Origin: an uncultured Muribaculaceae bacterium
Lineage (GTDB): Bacteria; Bacteroidota; Bacteroidia; Bacteroidales; Muribaculaceae
Assembly (NCBI GenBank): GCA_910583675.1
Contig: CAJTYH010000001.1
Location: 62,001 to 126,000 of the forward strand
Direction of reading: 5' to 3'
DNA: 64,000 nucleotides
Both the position numbers and the translations under genes were made by a program. Each line of letters starts with the position of its first letter. Within the stretch, counting starts at the first letter, position 1. The notes under the pieces were generated by a model. That model saw only the letters and a list, made by a program, of their open reading frames with translations, did no database searches and had not been told where the DNA came from. Below are positions 26,488 through 35,890 of the stretch, piece by piece.

Positions 26488-26519
26488 TTTGTGAGATACG
26501 CAAAATTTCCGTAATTTTG
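26488..26519 (+). promoter_or_regulatory. Promoter of topA
   Basis: TTTG (26488-26491), 20 bases, TAATTTTG (26512-26519): a consensus promoter 51 bases before the ATG. Confidence 0.75.
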
Positions 26520-26570
26520 CCCCCGATTATCCAATTCATACTCCATTGGGGGTAACAACACGCGAACACC

Positions 26571-28892
26571 ATGGTTAAGAACCTCGTCATAGTAGAGTCT
26601 CCGCACAAAGCGAAGACAATAGGAAAATTCCTCGGCCCCGACTTCACGGTGATGTCGAGCTACGGTCACATCCGAGACTTGAGGAAGAAGAATTTCTCCC
26701 TTGACAAGGACAAGGGGTTCGAGCCAGAGTATGAGATCCCGGATGACAAGAAGGCGCTTGTGGCCGAACTGAAGAAAAACGCCCGTCAGGCCGAAATGGT
26801 ATGGCTCGCTTCCGATGAAGACCGCGAGGGGGAGGCGATCGCCTGGCACCTTTACGAGGTGCTCGGCCTTAAGCCAGAGAACACGCGGCGCATCGTCTTC
26901 AATGAGATAACAAAACAGGCTATACTGCATGCCATAGAACATCCGCGCAGCATTGACCTCAATCTCGTGGATGCCCAGCAGGCACGTCGCGTGCTTGACC
27001 GCATCGTGGGATTCGAGCTGTCACCCGTGCTCTGGAAAAAGATCAAGCCCGCATTGTCCGCCGGACGAGTGCAGTCCGTGGCCGTAAGGCTCATAATGGA
27101 GCGGGAGAACGAGATCAAGCATTTTACCCCGGAACAGTACTACCGCGTAAACGCCGAGTTCAAGGCACCGGATGGCACTCTTGTGACAGCCGAACTTTCC
27201 CGCCGTTTGCCGGATAAGGCATCGGCCGACCGTTTCCTCAAGGATTGCATCGGGGCTGCATTCAGCGTGTCTGATGTGAACGTGCGTCCGGTAAGGAAAT
27301 CACCCGCGCCACCCTTTACAACCTCCACACTGCAGCAGGAAGCGGCACGCAAGCTCGGGTTTACCGTTTCTCAGACCATGATGATTGCCCAGAGGCTGTA
27401 TGAAGCGGGGCATATCACTTACATGCGTACCGACTCGCTGAACCTCTCGGCTTTAGCCATAGGTGCCTTGGAGAAGGAAATCACTTCCAATCTCGGGGAA
27501 CGCTACCTCAAGGTGCGCCATTACCACACCACATCCAAGGGTGCACAGGAAGCCCATGAGGCCATTCGACCTACTTATGTGGATCAGCAGACCATCGAAG
27601 GCACATCGCAGGAAAAACGCCTCTATTCGCTTATCTGGAAGCGCACCATAGCGTCGCAGATGGCCGACGCCGAGATAGAGAAGACCACTGTGGACGTAAC
27701 CACCCCTGCACGGCAGGAACATTTCGTGGTGACCGGTGAGGTGATCAAGTTCGACGGCTTCCTCAAGGTGTACATGGAGAGCAGCGACGACGAGGCCGAC
27801 GACAACCTCCAGGGGCTTCTGCCGCCGATGAGGGAGGGAGACGGGATGCTTCCCGTGAGCGTCACCGCTACCGAAAGGTTCACCCAGCAGCCCCCGCGCT
27901 ATACCGAAGCCACCCTTGTAAAGAAGATGGAGGAGCTCGGCATAGGCCGTCCCTCCACATATGCCCCCACAATATCCACCATACAGCAGCGCGAGTATGT
28001 GGAGAAAGGGGAGAAGCCGGGCGTTTCACGCGACTATGAGGTGATGACCCTGCGTGACGGCTCGGTTTCATCCGTGACCCGTACAGAGACTGTAGGATCG
28101 GAGCGCGGCAAGCTCATACCTACCGACATAGGGGAGGTGGTGAACGCTTTCCTGACGGAATTCTTCCCCGACATACTTGATTATGACTTTACTGCCCGTA
28201 TAGAGGAGAAATTCGATGACATAGCCGAAGGCAAACTGCCGTGGCACAACGAGATAAAGACATTCTACTCCCAGTTCCACCCCACCGTTGACAGTGCCAT
28301 GAACATGCGCATGGAGCATAAGGTAGGGGAACGGGTGCTCGGCACCGATCCCTCTACAGGTAAGCAGGTTTCGGTGAAGATCGGTCGTTTCGGCCCCATG
28401 ATACAGCTTGGGGAAGTGGGCGAAAACGAGGAGAAGCCGCAGTTCGCGTCACTGCTCAAAGGGCAGTCCGTGAGCACTATAACCCTTGAGGAGGCGTTGA
28501 AGCTCTTTGACTTCCCCCGCAACATAGGGGAGTACGAAGGGCAGGAGGTCACAGTGGCGATCGGTCGTTTCGGCCCCTATGTCAAGCATGACGGCAAATT
28601 CGTATCCATTCCCAAGGAGCTGTCTCCTGCACATATAACCCTTGAAGAGGCTGTCGTCCTGATAAAGGAGAAACAGGCTGCCGAGGCCAACCGCGTGGTC
28701 AAGACTTTCGACGAGGATCCCGACCTGCAGATCCTCAACGGACGCTATGGCGTGTATATCTCCTATAAGAAAGGCAACTACAAGATACCCAAGACGGTAG
28801 AGGATCCGGCATCGCTTACCCATGAGCAATGCATGGACATAGTCTCCTCGGCTGATGCCAAGCCCAAGCGTCCGCGTACCCGCAAGAAATAA
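26571..28892 (+). CDS. topA: DNA topoisomerase I (type IA)
   Basis: A 773-residue enzyme that relaxes negative supercoils. The Toprim domain is at the N-terminus (LVIVESPHKAKTIGKFLG, ASDEDREGEAIAWHL with the metal-binding DxDxE). The catalytic tyrosine is in HITYMRTDSLNLS (Tyr284). The C-terminal part has repeats of the form KIGRFGPMIQLG and AIGRFGPYVKHDG instead of zinc-ribbon cysteines, as usual in Bacteroidota TopA. It ends in a Lys/Arg-rich tail. The pseudouridine synthase gene starts 26 bases after it. Confidence 0.97.
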   Translation: MVKNLVIVESPHKAKTIGKFLGPDFTVMSSYGHIRDLRKKNFSLDKDKGFEPEYEIPDDKKALVAELKKNARQAEMVWLASDEDREGEAIAWHLYEVLGLKPENTRRIVFNEITKQAILHAIEHPRSIDLNLVDAQQARRVLDRIVGFELSPVLWKKIKPALSAGRVQSVAVRLIMERENEIKHFTPEQYYRVNAEFKAPDGTLVTAELSRRLPDKASADRFLKDCIGAAFSVSDVNVRPVRKSPAPPFTTSTLQQEAARKLGFTVSQTMMIAQRLYEAGHITYMRTDSLNLSALAIGALEKEITSNLGERYLKVRHYHTTSKGAQEAHEAIRPTYVDQQTIEGTSQEKRLYSLIWKRTIASQMADAEIEKTTVDVTTPARQEHFVVTGEVIKFDGFLKVYMESSDDEADDNLQGLLPPMREGDGMLPVSVTATERFTQQPPRYTEATLVKKMEELGIGRPSTYAPTISTIQQREYVEKGEKPGVSRDYEVMTLRDGSVSSVTRTETVGSERGKLIPTDIGEVVNAFLTEFFPDILDYDFTARIEEKFDDIAEGKLPWHNEIKTFYSQFHPTVDSAMNMRMEHKVGERVLGTDPSTGKQVSVKIGRFGPMIQLGEVGENEEKPQFASLLKGQSVSTITLEEALKLFDFPRNIGEYEGQEVTVAIGRFGPYVKHDGKFVSIPKELSPAHITLEEAVVLIKEKQAAEANRVVKTFDEDPDLQILNGRYGVYISYKKGNYKIPKTVEDPASLTHEQCMDIVSSADAKPKRPRTRKK

Positions 28893-28918
28893 TAACGACA
28901 CTCCCCTGCAAGTTACCG

Positions 28919-29839
28919 ATGAAAAAGACCGCAGTAAAACCGGGAGCGGAAAAGCGCCGCTTCTCGCCCGACACCATCCTCACGTTTCCCGTGGCGCAAC
29001 CCGGGCAGTTGCTTGAATTCCTCCTCTCGTCCATGCCCGATCGCAAGCGCACCAACGTAAAGGAACTGCTGAAATATGACCAGGTTATGGTAAACGGGAA
29101 GGTGCAGCGTCAGTTTGACACGCAGCTCAACGAGGGGGACGTGGTGAAAGTGAACCTTACGCGTGCTTTCGTCACATTCTCAAACCGCAGGGTGCAGCTG
29201 GTGTATGAGGACGACGACATAATTGTCATCAACAAGGGTTACGGGCTCCTATCCGTGGGCAACGACAAGATCAAGGAGGGCACGGCATACAGCATCGTCC
29301 GCCAGTACCTCAAGGACAAGGATCCGCGCAACAAGCTCTTCATCGTGCACCGCCTCGACCAGCATACCTCAGGTCTCATGATAATGGCCAAGAGCGCGGA
29401 GGTAAAGGAACATCTACAGTACAACTGGAACAATATGGTGCGCCGTCGCCAGTATGTATGCGTGGTTGAGGGCAAACTCGATCCCCCCGCCGGCGAAGTG
29501 CGCAGCTACCTCGCCGAAAACTCGCAGTATATCGTATACTCCACCGACAATCCCGAGGAGGGGAAACTTGCCGTTACAAACTATAAGACGCTCAAAAGCG
29601 CCAATGGCTACACCCTTGTGGAGGTGGAACTGGAGACTGGCCGCAAGAACCAAATACGCGTGCACATGCACGATCTCGGCCATTCCATAGCCGGCGACCG
29701 CCGCTATGGTGCCCGTACCTCCCCGATCCACCGTCTTGCGCTCCATGCCCGCACCATCTCGTTCGTGCACCCCATCACGCGCAAGCTCCTTGAATTCTCC
29801 ACCCCCGTCCCAGCCCCCTTCCTCTCGATGGTGAAATAG
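28919..29839 (+). CDS. RluA-family RNA pseudouridine synthase
   Basis: A 306-residue enzyme converting uridine to pseudouridine in rRNA or tRNA. An S4-like RNA-binding domain lies at about residues 20-85. The catalytic domain carries HRLDQHTSGLMIMAK, with catalytic Asp147, followed by EVELETGRKNQIRVHM and RLALHARTISFVHP. These are RluA-family rather than RsuA-family signatures. Which uridine is modified cannot be told from sequence alone. It is probably co-transcribed with topA. Confidence 0.93.
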   Translation: MKKTAVKPGAEKRRFSPDTILTFPVAQPGQLLEFLLSSMPDRKRTNVKELLKYDQVMVNGKVQRQFDTQLNEGDVVKVNLTRAFVTFSNRRVQLVYEDDDIIVINKGYGLLSVGNDKIKEGTAYSIVRQYLKDKDPRNKLFIVHRLDQHTSGLMIMAKSAEVKEHLQYNWNNMVRRRQYVCVVEGKLDPPAGEVRSYLAENSQYIVYSTDNPEEGKLAVTNYKTLKSANGYTLVEVELETGRKNQIRVHMHDLGHSIAGDRRYGARTSPIHRLALHARTISFVHPITRKLLEFSTPVPAPFLSMVK

Positions 29840-29849
29840 CATGGAAATG

Positions 29850-29895
29850 AAACTGCACCCCAAAAGTCATACATAAAAACTTTGGAGTGCAGTTT
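29850..29895. terminator. Bidirectional terminator hairpin (repeated type)
   Basis: AAACTGCACCCCAAAAGT pairs with ACTTTGGAGTGCAGTTT across an 11-base loop, with T-runs on both strands. It separates two convergent genes. A close relative lies at 61848-61893. Confidence 0.75.
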
Positions 29896-29915
29896 TGTGT
29901 GTTGATATGCCCCCG

Positions 29916-30674
29916 TCAGGGTATTGAAATTTTCCGTTTATATATCTGCGATTTCCCCTCTATAACAACTACATATACACCTTTTTCCAAGGCGCTGCAA
30001 TCTATTTCGGTATGAGTGCTGCTTCCATCTATCTCCTTGCTGATCGCTTTCCTGCCAAGTATGTCGTAAATTGACAATTTTGCATCCTGCAACATGCCGT
30101 TTATTACGAGATTGGGGTAAACGAAACTTATCTCCGGTTCTGCATCTGAAACCGGTGTCTCAATGCCGGAAAATATGTATTCCCGCACTGCTGCGCTATG
30201 TTCGGGAAGCATGTAGTCCGTCGTAAAAATGGTGTCCGGGGGCGAGGCATGCCATATAGGGAAAATAGATCCCCCAAGTATATTTGTTAGATCGCGGTGA
30301 CGAGGTTTACCGTCTTCTGTTAGACCTACTTCCAAAATAGACCCATTGTCTCTGTAGTATTCTCCTTGAAGAATATACCAATCAACATACTCAGATGAGA
30401 CAAGATATTTTATGGGTCTGAAATAACGAATATTAAATCTTCCTGTTTCAGAATATTCGGCATCAAAATGGAGTTCTCCGACTATGCGAAACGGATCGAA
30501 AGATTTGATGGAATACTCATATGTGATATTCGAAAACTTGTAGCTTACGCCATTGTCCAATACGCCCGACTTGCAAACGCCTTCTCGGCTTACGACATAG
30601 TCATGCCCAAAAGCCTGAACGCTTGTTGCTGTTAGGCATACAACAATAAAAAGAAACAATATTGACTTTTTCAT
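29916..30674 (-). CDS. Small T9SS cargo protein, copy B2 of the A-B-A-B operon
   Basis: A 252-residue secreted protein of unknown function. The signal peptide is MKKSILFLFIVVCLTATSVQA, followed by a beta-rich domain of ~165 residues. A T9SS C-terminal sorting domain (about 185-252) contains LSIYDILGRKAISKEIDGS and IDCSALEKGVYVVVIEGKSQIYKRKISIP. It is a paralogue of the gene at 32716-33471: both share GVLDNGVSYKFSNI-like and TDYMLPEH motifs, and the tails align closely. It is the last gene of the operon, 17 bases after its A2 partner. Base composition is AT-richer than the housekeeping neighbours. Confidence 0.8.
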   Translation of the reverse strand: MKKSILFLFIVVCLTATSVQAFGHDYVVSREGVCKSGVLDNGVSYKFSNITYEYSIKSFDPFRIVGELHFDAEYSETGRFNIRYFRPIKYLVSSEYVDWYILQGEYYRDNGSILEVGLTEDGKPRHRDLTNILGGSIFPIWHASPPDTIFTTDYMLPEHSAAVREYIFSGIETPVSDAEPEISFVYPNLVINGMLQDAKLSIYDILGRKAISKEIDGSSTHTEIDCSALEKGVYVVVIEGKSQIYKRKISIP

Positions 30675-30691
30675 GCCATGAGGGTATGAGA

Positions 30692-32719
30692 TTATGACTT
30701 TTTAGCAAACTTATATTCGAATGTGTCCCCGTTGTAACCGTGGAATTTCATTACATAAATTCCGGGAAGGAGAGTAGATACGTCAATTATGTCTGTCTGT
30801 TCCAATACACCGGAACAAACGGAACTTTCCCCGGAAAACATTAGAGGTATTATTTCGTAGGTTCCATTTACGTTTCGATCCTCATGTGCTGAAGTTATTT
30901 TCAATTCGTTGCCATTCAGTTGCACGGAAAGGTCTGTGGCAGTATTGGTCGCCTCTATTGTTACCGGTATGCCGCGTGTTGAACCATTCGCATTATATCC
31001 GATGGCGGTGAATGTGGTTTTGCGATCGGTATAGACTGTTGTTTCAAAATATCCTTTTTGGAAATCTTTTACTTCAAAACGGCTTGGCAAGCGATTTCCC
31101 TCAATTAGTCTTTCAACGACAACCTTTGTCAGTCCCTCAAGATTCTTCATTCCAACACGAACCGCACGCTGTCCTTGTGGCACAGCTATCTTCTGGGCTG
31201 CAGATTGTGCCATGCTCGTTTCTTTCATCTCAACTGATTGTGGCAAATAATCCACAACAAAGAAGATTGATCCCATGATTTCGGTAGGACGGACGCTATG
31301 TGAATAGGTGCAGCGTCCCCTTAGATATCCGTCGCATGTACGTGCATATTCATCGTTATTGCAATGCAATGTCCATGCCGTCATATTTAATGTAAACATG
31401 TCGTTATAAAATTCTGAAGGTATAGATTTTGAATAATATACAATATCCCAAGTGCCATCTTTTTTCAATAACGATATGCTTATCCCATATCTCTCATTTT
31501 CACTCGGTGGGATCAGGAAATAGTGAAATTTCTCACAATATTCATATACCTCAGGGTTGCCTCCTTCTTCGTCGTTGTATAAGGATACCGCAATATCGTG
31601 AATATTATTACTTTTTGATCTATGAACAGAGGTATATGATGTATTGTCAGAGTATGAGCCATTGTAAGGAACCAAAATGGATGTGCTTCCTGAACCGCCA
31701 CTTCCAATTCCGCCAATACCTGTAACGAAATTTTCCTGCCATCCTAATAGGTGGAAAAATATGAAAGTTGAATACTCGTCGTTTATATCACGATACATAC
31801 ATCCTCTTCGGAAGTTGTAATCCAGCACTTGTGATATACAATGCGTTGTGTCTGGAATGAAATAATTGAGCGAGACTTCATTTTGGAAGACGGAGGGTGC
31901 ATAGAGGTTCAGGGGTTCTTCATTTGAATTTCTACCAAGAGAAAAAGCTCCTGTTGTTGCCAATTTATATGCCTGATCCTTATCCGTAAGATTCAGGCGA
32001 TCTGAAAGATAATTTAATTCATATTTTGTAAGGCATCGTGAGGGAGGAATAATTATTTTTGCATTTGGGATCACCCGATATCCGCTAAACAAGCCCAATC
32101 CCCTAATCAGGTCACGTAAAGCTAAAGACACAAAATCATATTTGTCGCTCTCAACTTCAGTGATGGAATATGACAGATCATTCCCTATTTCCTTATTTAG
32201 TCGTATCACGATGTCCGGCATCTGAGGATTATCCAGAAACAATAAGTCCGGTATGGAGTCAATAAAGGTGTGGTTGCTATTTATTTCATATTCCTTGAGT
32301 GTAACACGTTTAATAAGCGCTGTAGGATGTGAGACCGCCCGATTACCAAACCCGAAATATTCATGGAAACTGATTTTTACAGATGAGAGTGGTTTGGGAG
32401 AAGATGAGCTGCGTAAGTCCGCCCATTCAACTCTTACAGTTATTGGCAGACAGGGAGGCAGATATTCTTCCAACAATTTGCATGCATGTTCGAATGCGCC
32501 GCGAACTTCATATCCAACGTCTTCTCCATACGAAATCCTGAACACAGTGCCTCCATTTATATAACGTATTTCTTTTGTCGGATGGGAGACAGGTGTGTCA
32601 TCCGACAGGACAGCGATTCCGTCATCTTCGGGAAGATAGCTGAAAATCTCTTCATAATTAACTTTCCCTGTTGCCGTAAAAGTCGCTAACAAGGTAATTA
32701 TAAACAATATATTTCTCAT
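30692..32719 (-). CDS. Secreted pseudo-metalloprotease-like T9SS cargo, copy A2
   Basis: A 675-residue exported protein with a signal peptide (MRNILFIITLLATFTATG). Residues about 75-115 (AFEHACKLLEEYLPPCLPITVRVEWADL) match the A-x-x-x-W/L...VPIxVxxxW region that precedes the catalytic helix in T9SS-secreted zincin peptidases. At the expected HExxHxxGL position it reads LRDLIRGLGL (about residue 206), so both zinc-binding histidines are replaced by Arg. It is probably catalytically dead. A C-terminal beta domain ends in a T9SS tail (TLLPGIYVMKFHGYNGDTFEYKFAKKS). Its ATG overlaps the stop of B1 by 4 bases. Function unknown. Confidence 0.75.
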   Translation of the reverse strand: MRNILFIITLLATFTATGKVNYEEIFSYLPEDDGIAVLSDDTPVSHPTKEIRYINGGTVFRISYGEDVGYEVRGAFEHACKLLEEYLPPCLPITVRVEWADLRSSSSPKPLSSVKISFHEYFGFGNRAVSHPTALIKRVTLKEYEINSNHTFIDSIPDLLFLDNPQMPDIVIRLNKEIGNDLSYSITEVESDKYDFVSLALRDLIRGLGLFSGYRVIPNAKIIIPPSRCLTKYELNYLSDRLNLTDKDQAYKLATTGAFSLGRNSNEEPLNLYAPSVFQNEVSLNYFIPDTTHCISQVLDYNFRRGCMYRDINDEYSTFIFFHLLGWQENFVTGIGGIGSGGSGSTSILVPYNGSYSDNTSYTSVHRSKSNNIHDIAVSLYNDEEGGNPEVYEYCEKFHYFLIPPSENERYGISISLLKKDGTWDIVYYSKSIPSEFYNDMFTLNMTAWTLHCNNDEYARTCDGYLRGRCTYSHSVRPTEIMGSIFFVVDYLPQSVEMKETSMAQSAAQKIAVPQGQRAVRVGMKNLEGLTKVVVERLIEGNRLPSRFEVKDFQKGYFETTVYTDRKTTFTAIGYNANGSTRGIPVTIEATNTATDLSVQLNGNELKITSAHEDRNVNGTYEIIPLMFSGESSVCSGVLEQTDIIDVSTLLPGIYVMKFHGYNGDTFEYKFAKKS

Positions 32720-33471
32720 GGTATGGCAATTTTCTTTTTATAGGTTTGTGATCCCGTTTTTACAATCACGATATAGATGCCTCTTTCAAGATGACTGCAG
32801 TCTATTTCAGTGGATGCACCGGACGCATCAATGGTATTATCAATGATTTTTCTTCCCGTAATGTCATATACCGAAATATTTGTGTTTGATTGCAGGCCGT
32901 TGATCCTAAGATTAGGATACATCAGGTTTATCTCCGGCATTGAGTCTGCGTTGGGCGCATCAACGGAGTTTTTGAAGTATTTCAGATGTTCAGGTAGCAT
33001 CATGTCAGTGACAAAGAATTGCTTGGTGTGGCACCAATTGTCTTTTACTCCTGTTCTTAACGTGCCTACTCTCCATCTGAATTCATCATGTATTCCAAAT
33101 TCCAGATGTACTATCCCATTTTCACTGTTATTGGGGTATACCAATTTATGAATGGGATTCCATTCGGATTCAATCTCCCACTTCCCGCCGACATAATGAA
33201 AAAAGGCTCGTTCTAAAGGACCTGAAAAGCTGATATCCATACTTAGTGTCCCTTCGCATCCAATGATACCGAAAAGTTGGTCTATCCGATATTTTAGTTT
33301 TACATTGGAAAAGGTGCAAGTTATCCCGTTTTCAAGTGTTTCGGTATGGAAAACCCCGTCTCCCCCCATTTCATGTTCGGAAATGACACGGTAATCCTCC
33401 TCGCCCCCTCTCATGTTGAAGCATGTAAATGTGCACAATATAAGGAGAAGTGTTCTGGCTACTTTATTCAT
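32716..33471 (-). CDS. Small T9SS cargo protein, copy B1 of the A-B-A-B operon
   Basis: A 251-residue paralogue of the protein at 29916-30674. It has a signal peptide (MNKVARTLLLILCTFTCFNM), a beta-rich domain with ETLENGITCTFSNVKLKYRI and TDMMLPEHLKYF, and a T9SS tail (ISVYDITGRKIIDNTIDASG, HLERGIYIVIVKTGSQTYKKKIAIP). It overlaps both its upstream and downstream partners by 4 bases (ATGA at each junction), which implies translational coupling and fixed stoichiometry with the two A proteins. I recognise no domain family apart from the sorting tail. Confidence 0.8.
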   Translation of the reverse strand: MNKVARTLLLILCTFTCFNMRGGEEDYRVISEHEMGGDGVFHTETLENGITCTFSNVKLKYRIDQLFGIIGCEGTLSMDISFSGPLERAFFHYVGGKWEIESEWNPIHKLVYPNNSENGIVHLEFGIHDEFRWRVGTLRTGVKDNWCHTKQFFVTDMMLPEHLKYFKNSVDAPNADSMPEINLMYPNLRINGLQSNTNISVYDITGRKIIDNTIDASGASTEIDCSHLERGIYIVIVKTGSQTYKKKIAIP

Positions 33472-35177
33472 CTTATTGAGATTTTTCGGGATTGTATTAC
33501 TTCCTTGCCTCTGAGTTCATGCACAATGTATATGCCTGAAACTATATCGGCGCTGTATATTTCATCCATGGATGAATAATTGCCAATGAACCCATTTTCA
33601 GGATTATATAGGTTGAAGCTTTGCTTTTCTTCGGTGTTATCCATCGCGGTATAGGACTCTCCCTCAAATTCAATGGTATGGGTAACTACCAGATCTCCCT
33701 GTATTGCTGTTATATCTATCCAGCAATTGAAATATCTGGAAATTTGACCTGTTTCCACATGAGCAACCAACGGTTCATGTGAGTAGGTGGTACGCACACC
33801 AGGATCGAACTCCTCTTCAACTTCGATTTTGATATAATCAGTCCCTCGGTAGGCCACGTCAAATACGGCCTGATAACTCTGTTTGTCCTTACTATATTTT
33901 TTCCTGATATTGGATACCGAAAGAATTTCCGGACCGACGGTCAGAGCAAAATTCAGAGGTTCAATATCCACATATTTCCCGTTTTTGAGATAGCTCCATT
34001 CGATCCTGCCGAATACATCCCCGTTGCTGTTCCTCAGATATTGTGACGGATCGGTCAAAGGTGGGATGTCTGCATACCAGGTGGTACCGGAATGTACGGT
34101 TTTGGATTTTCCGTCCTTGGTAATTAGTATGTAGCTCCATTGGCAGTTTTCTGGTTTTGCAGAGCCGGTTCCCTGAAGGTAAAACCTTTTTTGCTCATAA
34201 CCAGATCCCACTCCATTCTCATCCAATTGATCACATTTTATTGTGTAACTGTTGTCATACAGTGGCCCCGGTGCAATATTCCATCCTATCTTTCTTAATA
34301 TGTCCAATGTGGTTTCGTCAATATGGAAAAACTGATCGGCATTTCCGAAATCATAATGCATTAGGGAGTTGGGATTGTTTAGGTATACCAATGATCTCCC
34401 CAGCTCATAGTAATTCGGTGAATACAGGCGATACACAGAATCAGTCTTTTCAAAGTAGACTTCAGATTTTTGTGCGAAATAAATTGGATCTTGACCACTT
34501 GTATGATAGTCGGTCAGGCGCTTTCCATCCTTCGCAATGATAAATCTATCAAAAACGGATGGATTCATTTGGGAAAAATAGGCACTGTTTGGGTTGCCGT
34601 CTTGTGTAAGGCTTGATCCGAATCCAAGGCATATTGCTATGCAACGAAGTGTAAATGAGTAGACATTCCCTCCCGATTTGCTTGGATCCGGGGCGAGATG
34701 GTAAGACCAGTCATTTGTATTGTTGAGCCTTATTATGCCGTCTATGTTGTCGGGATCAGGAGAAATGTTGTTAAGGTTATGATATAACGAGGATGGCATG
34801 CACCTGTCTTCAAGTTCGTTATAGACAATATCACAATAGATCGCGGTCTCCGGCTCAAAATTGTCATATTCTAATTTTATACGGATTGGTTGTTTGTTTT
34901 TTATCTGTGCGCTCCAGTAGTCGGCTGCTGCCTGTGCAGCGACTAAATAGTTCGCAGGTATATTATCGTCCGGTACGATGAAGATCCCGGCTGTTTTGGC
35001 ATTTACTCGTTTCGGTTTGTCCGGGAGGGAATCCGGCAAGCCTAAGGAATGGCGGGAGTACCGTATCATCTTTTGGGTTAGCATTCTTCGGTCACCGATC
35101 GCTCCGTCGGCTTTGAATGTTGCGCTTGATAACGAGATGAGAATGATTGCGACCGTAAGTCTTACTAATGTTTTCAT
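33468..35177 (-). CDS. Secreted pseudo-metalloprotease-like T9SS cargo, copy A1
   Basis: A 569-residue exported protein, first gene of the operon. Residues about 80-110 (AAQAAADYWSAQIKNKQPIRIKLEYDNF) match the region before the catalytic helix of T9SS zincin peptidases (family AxxxWxxxLxSxVPIRVxxxW). At the expected zinc motif it reads TLRCIAICLGFGSSL (about residue 178), so His, Glu and His of HExxHxxGF are all lost while the LGF turn is kept. A beta region follows (about 300-480), and the C-terminus (SADIVSGIYIVHELRGKEVIQSRKISIR) is a T9SS tail. A strong promoter lies upstream. Catalytic activity is unlikely; binding is more probable. Confidence 0.75.
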   Translation of the reverse strand: MKTLVRLTVAIILISLSSATFKADGAIGDRRMLTQKMIRYSRHSLGLPDSLPDKPKRVNAKTAGIFIVPDDNIPANYLVAAQAAADYWSAQIKNKQPIRIKLEYDNFEPETAIYCDIVYNELEDRCMPSSLYHNLNNISPDPDNIDGIIRLNNTNDWSYHLAPDPSKSGGNVYSFTLRCIAICLGFGSSLTQDGNPNSAYFSQMNPSVFDRFIIAKDGKRLTDYHTSGQDPIYFAQKSEVYFEKTDSVYRLYSPNYYELGRSLVYLNNPNSLMHYDFGNADQFFHIDETTLDILRKIGWNIAPGPLYDNSYTIKCDQLDENGVGSGYEQKRFYLQGTGSAKPENCQWSYILITKDGKSKTVHSGTTWYADIPPLTDPSQYLRNSNGDVFGRIEWSYLKNGKYVDIEPLNFALTVGPEILSVSNIRKKYSKDKQSYQAVFDVAYRGTDYIKIEVEEEFDPGVRTTYSHEPLVAHVETGQISRYFNCWIDITAIQGDLVVTHTIEFEGESYTAMDNTEEKQSFNLYNPENGFIGNYSSMDEIYSADIVSGIYIVHELRGKEVIQSRKISIR

Positions 35178-35193
35178 GGCTTTGTGTTTTTTA

Positions 35194-35225
35194 CAAAAGT
35201 AGGTTTAGATTTTGGTTATTCCAAA
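35194..35225 (-). promoter_or_regulatory. Promoter of the A-B-A-B operon
   Basis: On the minus strand: TTTG (35222-35225), 20 bases, TACTTTTG (35194-35201). It is a textbook Bacteroidota promoter, and the ATG follows with a leader of only about 12 bases. Confidence 0.75.
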
Positions 35226-35372
35226 TTATATAGAATGTTTAACTGATATTAACTCTTCCGGCGCTGTAATGAGATATTTTTATGTGATGTGCTGTTGTGA
35301 TAAGTGTTTTTATGGACATGGTTTTTAACGCGTAAGATTGATAAGTAATGTTGTAGAGTGTATGGACACAAA

Positions 35373-35416
35373 AATCCCGGGCAAGCTGCGAGATAGTGTG
35401 CAGGCTGCCCGGGATT
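35373..35416 (-). terminator. Terminator of the lipoprotein gene
   Basis: AATCCCGGGCAAGCTGC pairs with GCAGGCTGCCCGGGATT almost perfectly, with TTTTTG following on the minus strand. Confidence 0.85.
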
Positions 35417-35439
35417 AGGTTTTGTTGTTGGGAGAGGGA

Positions 35440-35868
35440 TTACATCTCCTCGGGGGAGATGGTGATGGTGGTGGTGCTGTCGGTGCCCTCTTCGGTGTAG
35501 ACATACTTGAGGCCGAGATTGAGGGCTTTGAGGCGCTCTATCGCCGATGCGCCGGCTGAGGCCACGATAGCCTTGCGGGTCTCGGGCGAATCGTCGATCT
35601 CAAGGTCGGCATCCTGAGGATAGGTGGCATAGCTTATCATGTAGCCGTCCTTTACTTCCATCTTCGTGAGCTTGAGGCCGTCCCCCTGCTCCATGGGGAG
35701 CTGCTTGTTGACGTTCTCCACCTCTTTTTCCAGGGCTTTCATCTGCAGTTTTTCTGCAGCCGAAAGCTCGGTCTTTTCACCGTCGGAGGTCTTGGATCCG
35801 CATGATGCAGTACCCGCAATGAGGGCTGCGGCAGCCGCGCAGGCTGCAAGTATCTTTATGATTCTCAT
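35440..35868 (-). CDS. Small lipoprotein of unknown function
   Basis: A 142-residue lipoprotein: signal and lipobox IAGTASC (Cys about 23), then a charged linker, a coiled-coil-like helix (AAEKLQMKALEKEVENVNKQL, about 40-60) and a small mixed domain. I do not recognise the family. It starts 22 bases after the stop of the Bax-inhibitor-1 gene and shares its direction, so the two are probably co-transcribed. A strong terminator follows. Confidence 0.8.
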   Translation of the reverse strand: MRIIKILAACAAAAALIAGTASCGSKTSDGEKTELSAAEKLQMKALEKEVENVNKQLPMEQGDGLKLTKMEVKDGYMISYATYPQDADLEIDDSPETRKAIVASAGASAIERLKALNLGLKYVYTEEGTDSTTTITISPEEM

Positions 35869-35890
35869 AAGTTAAGGTATATGAAATTGA

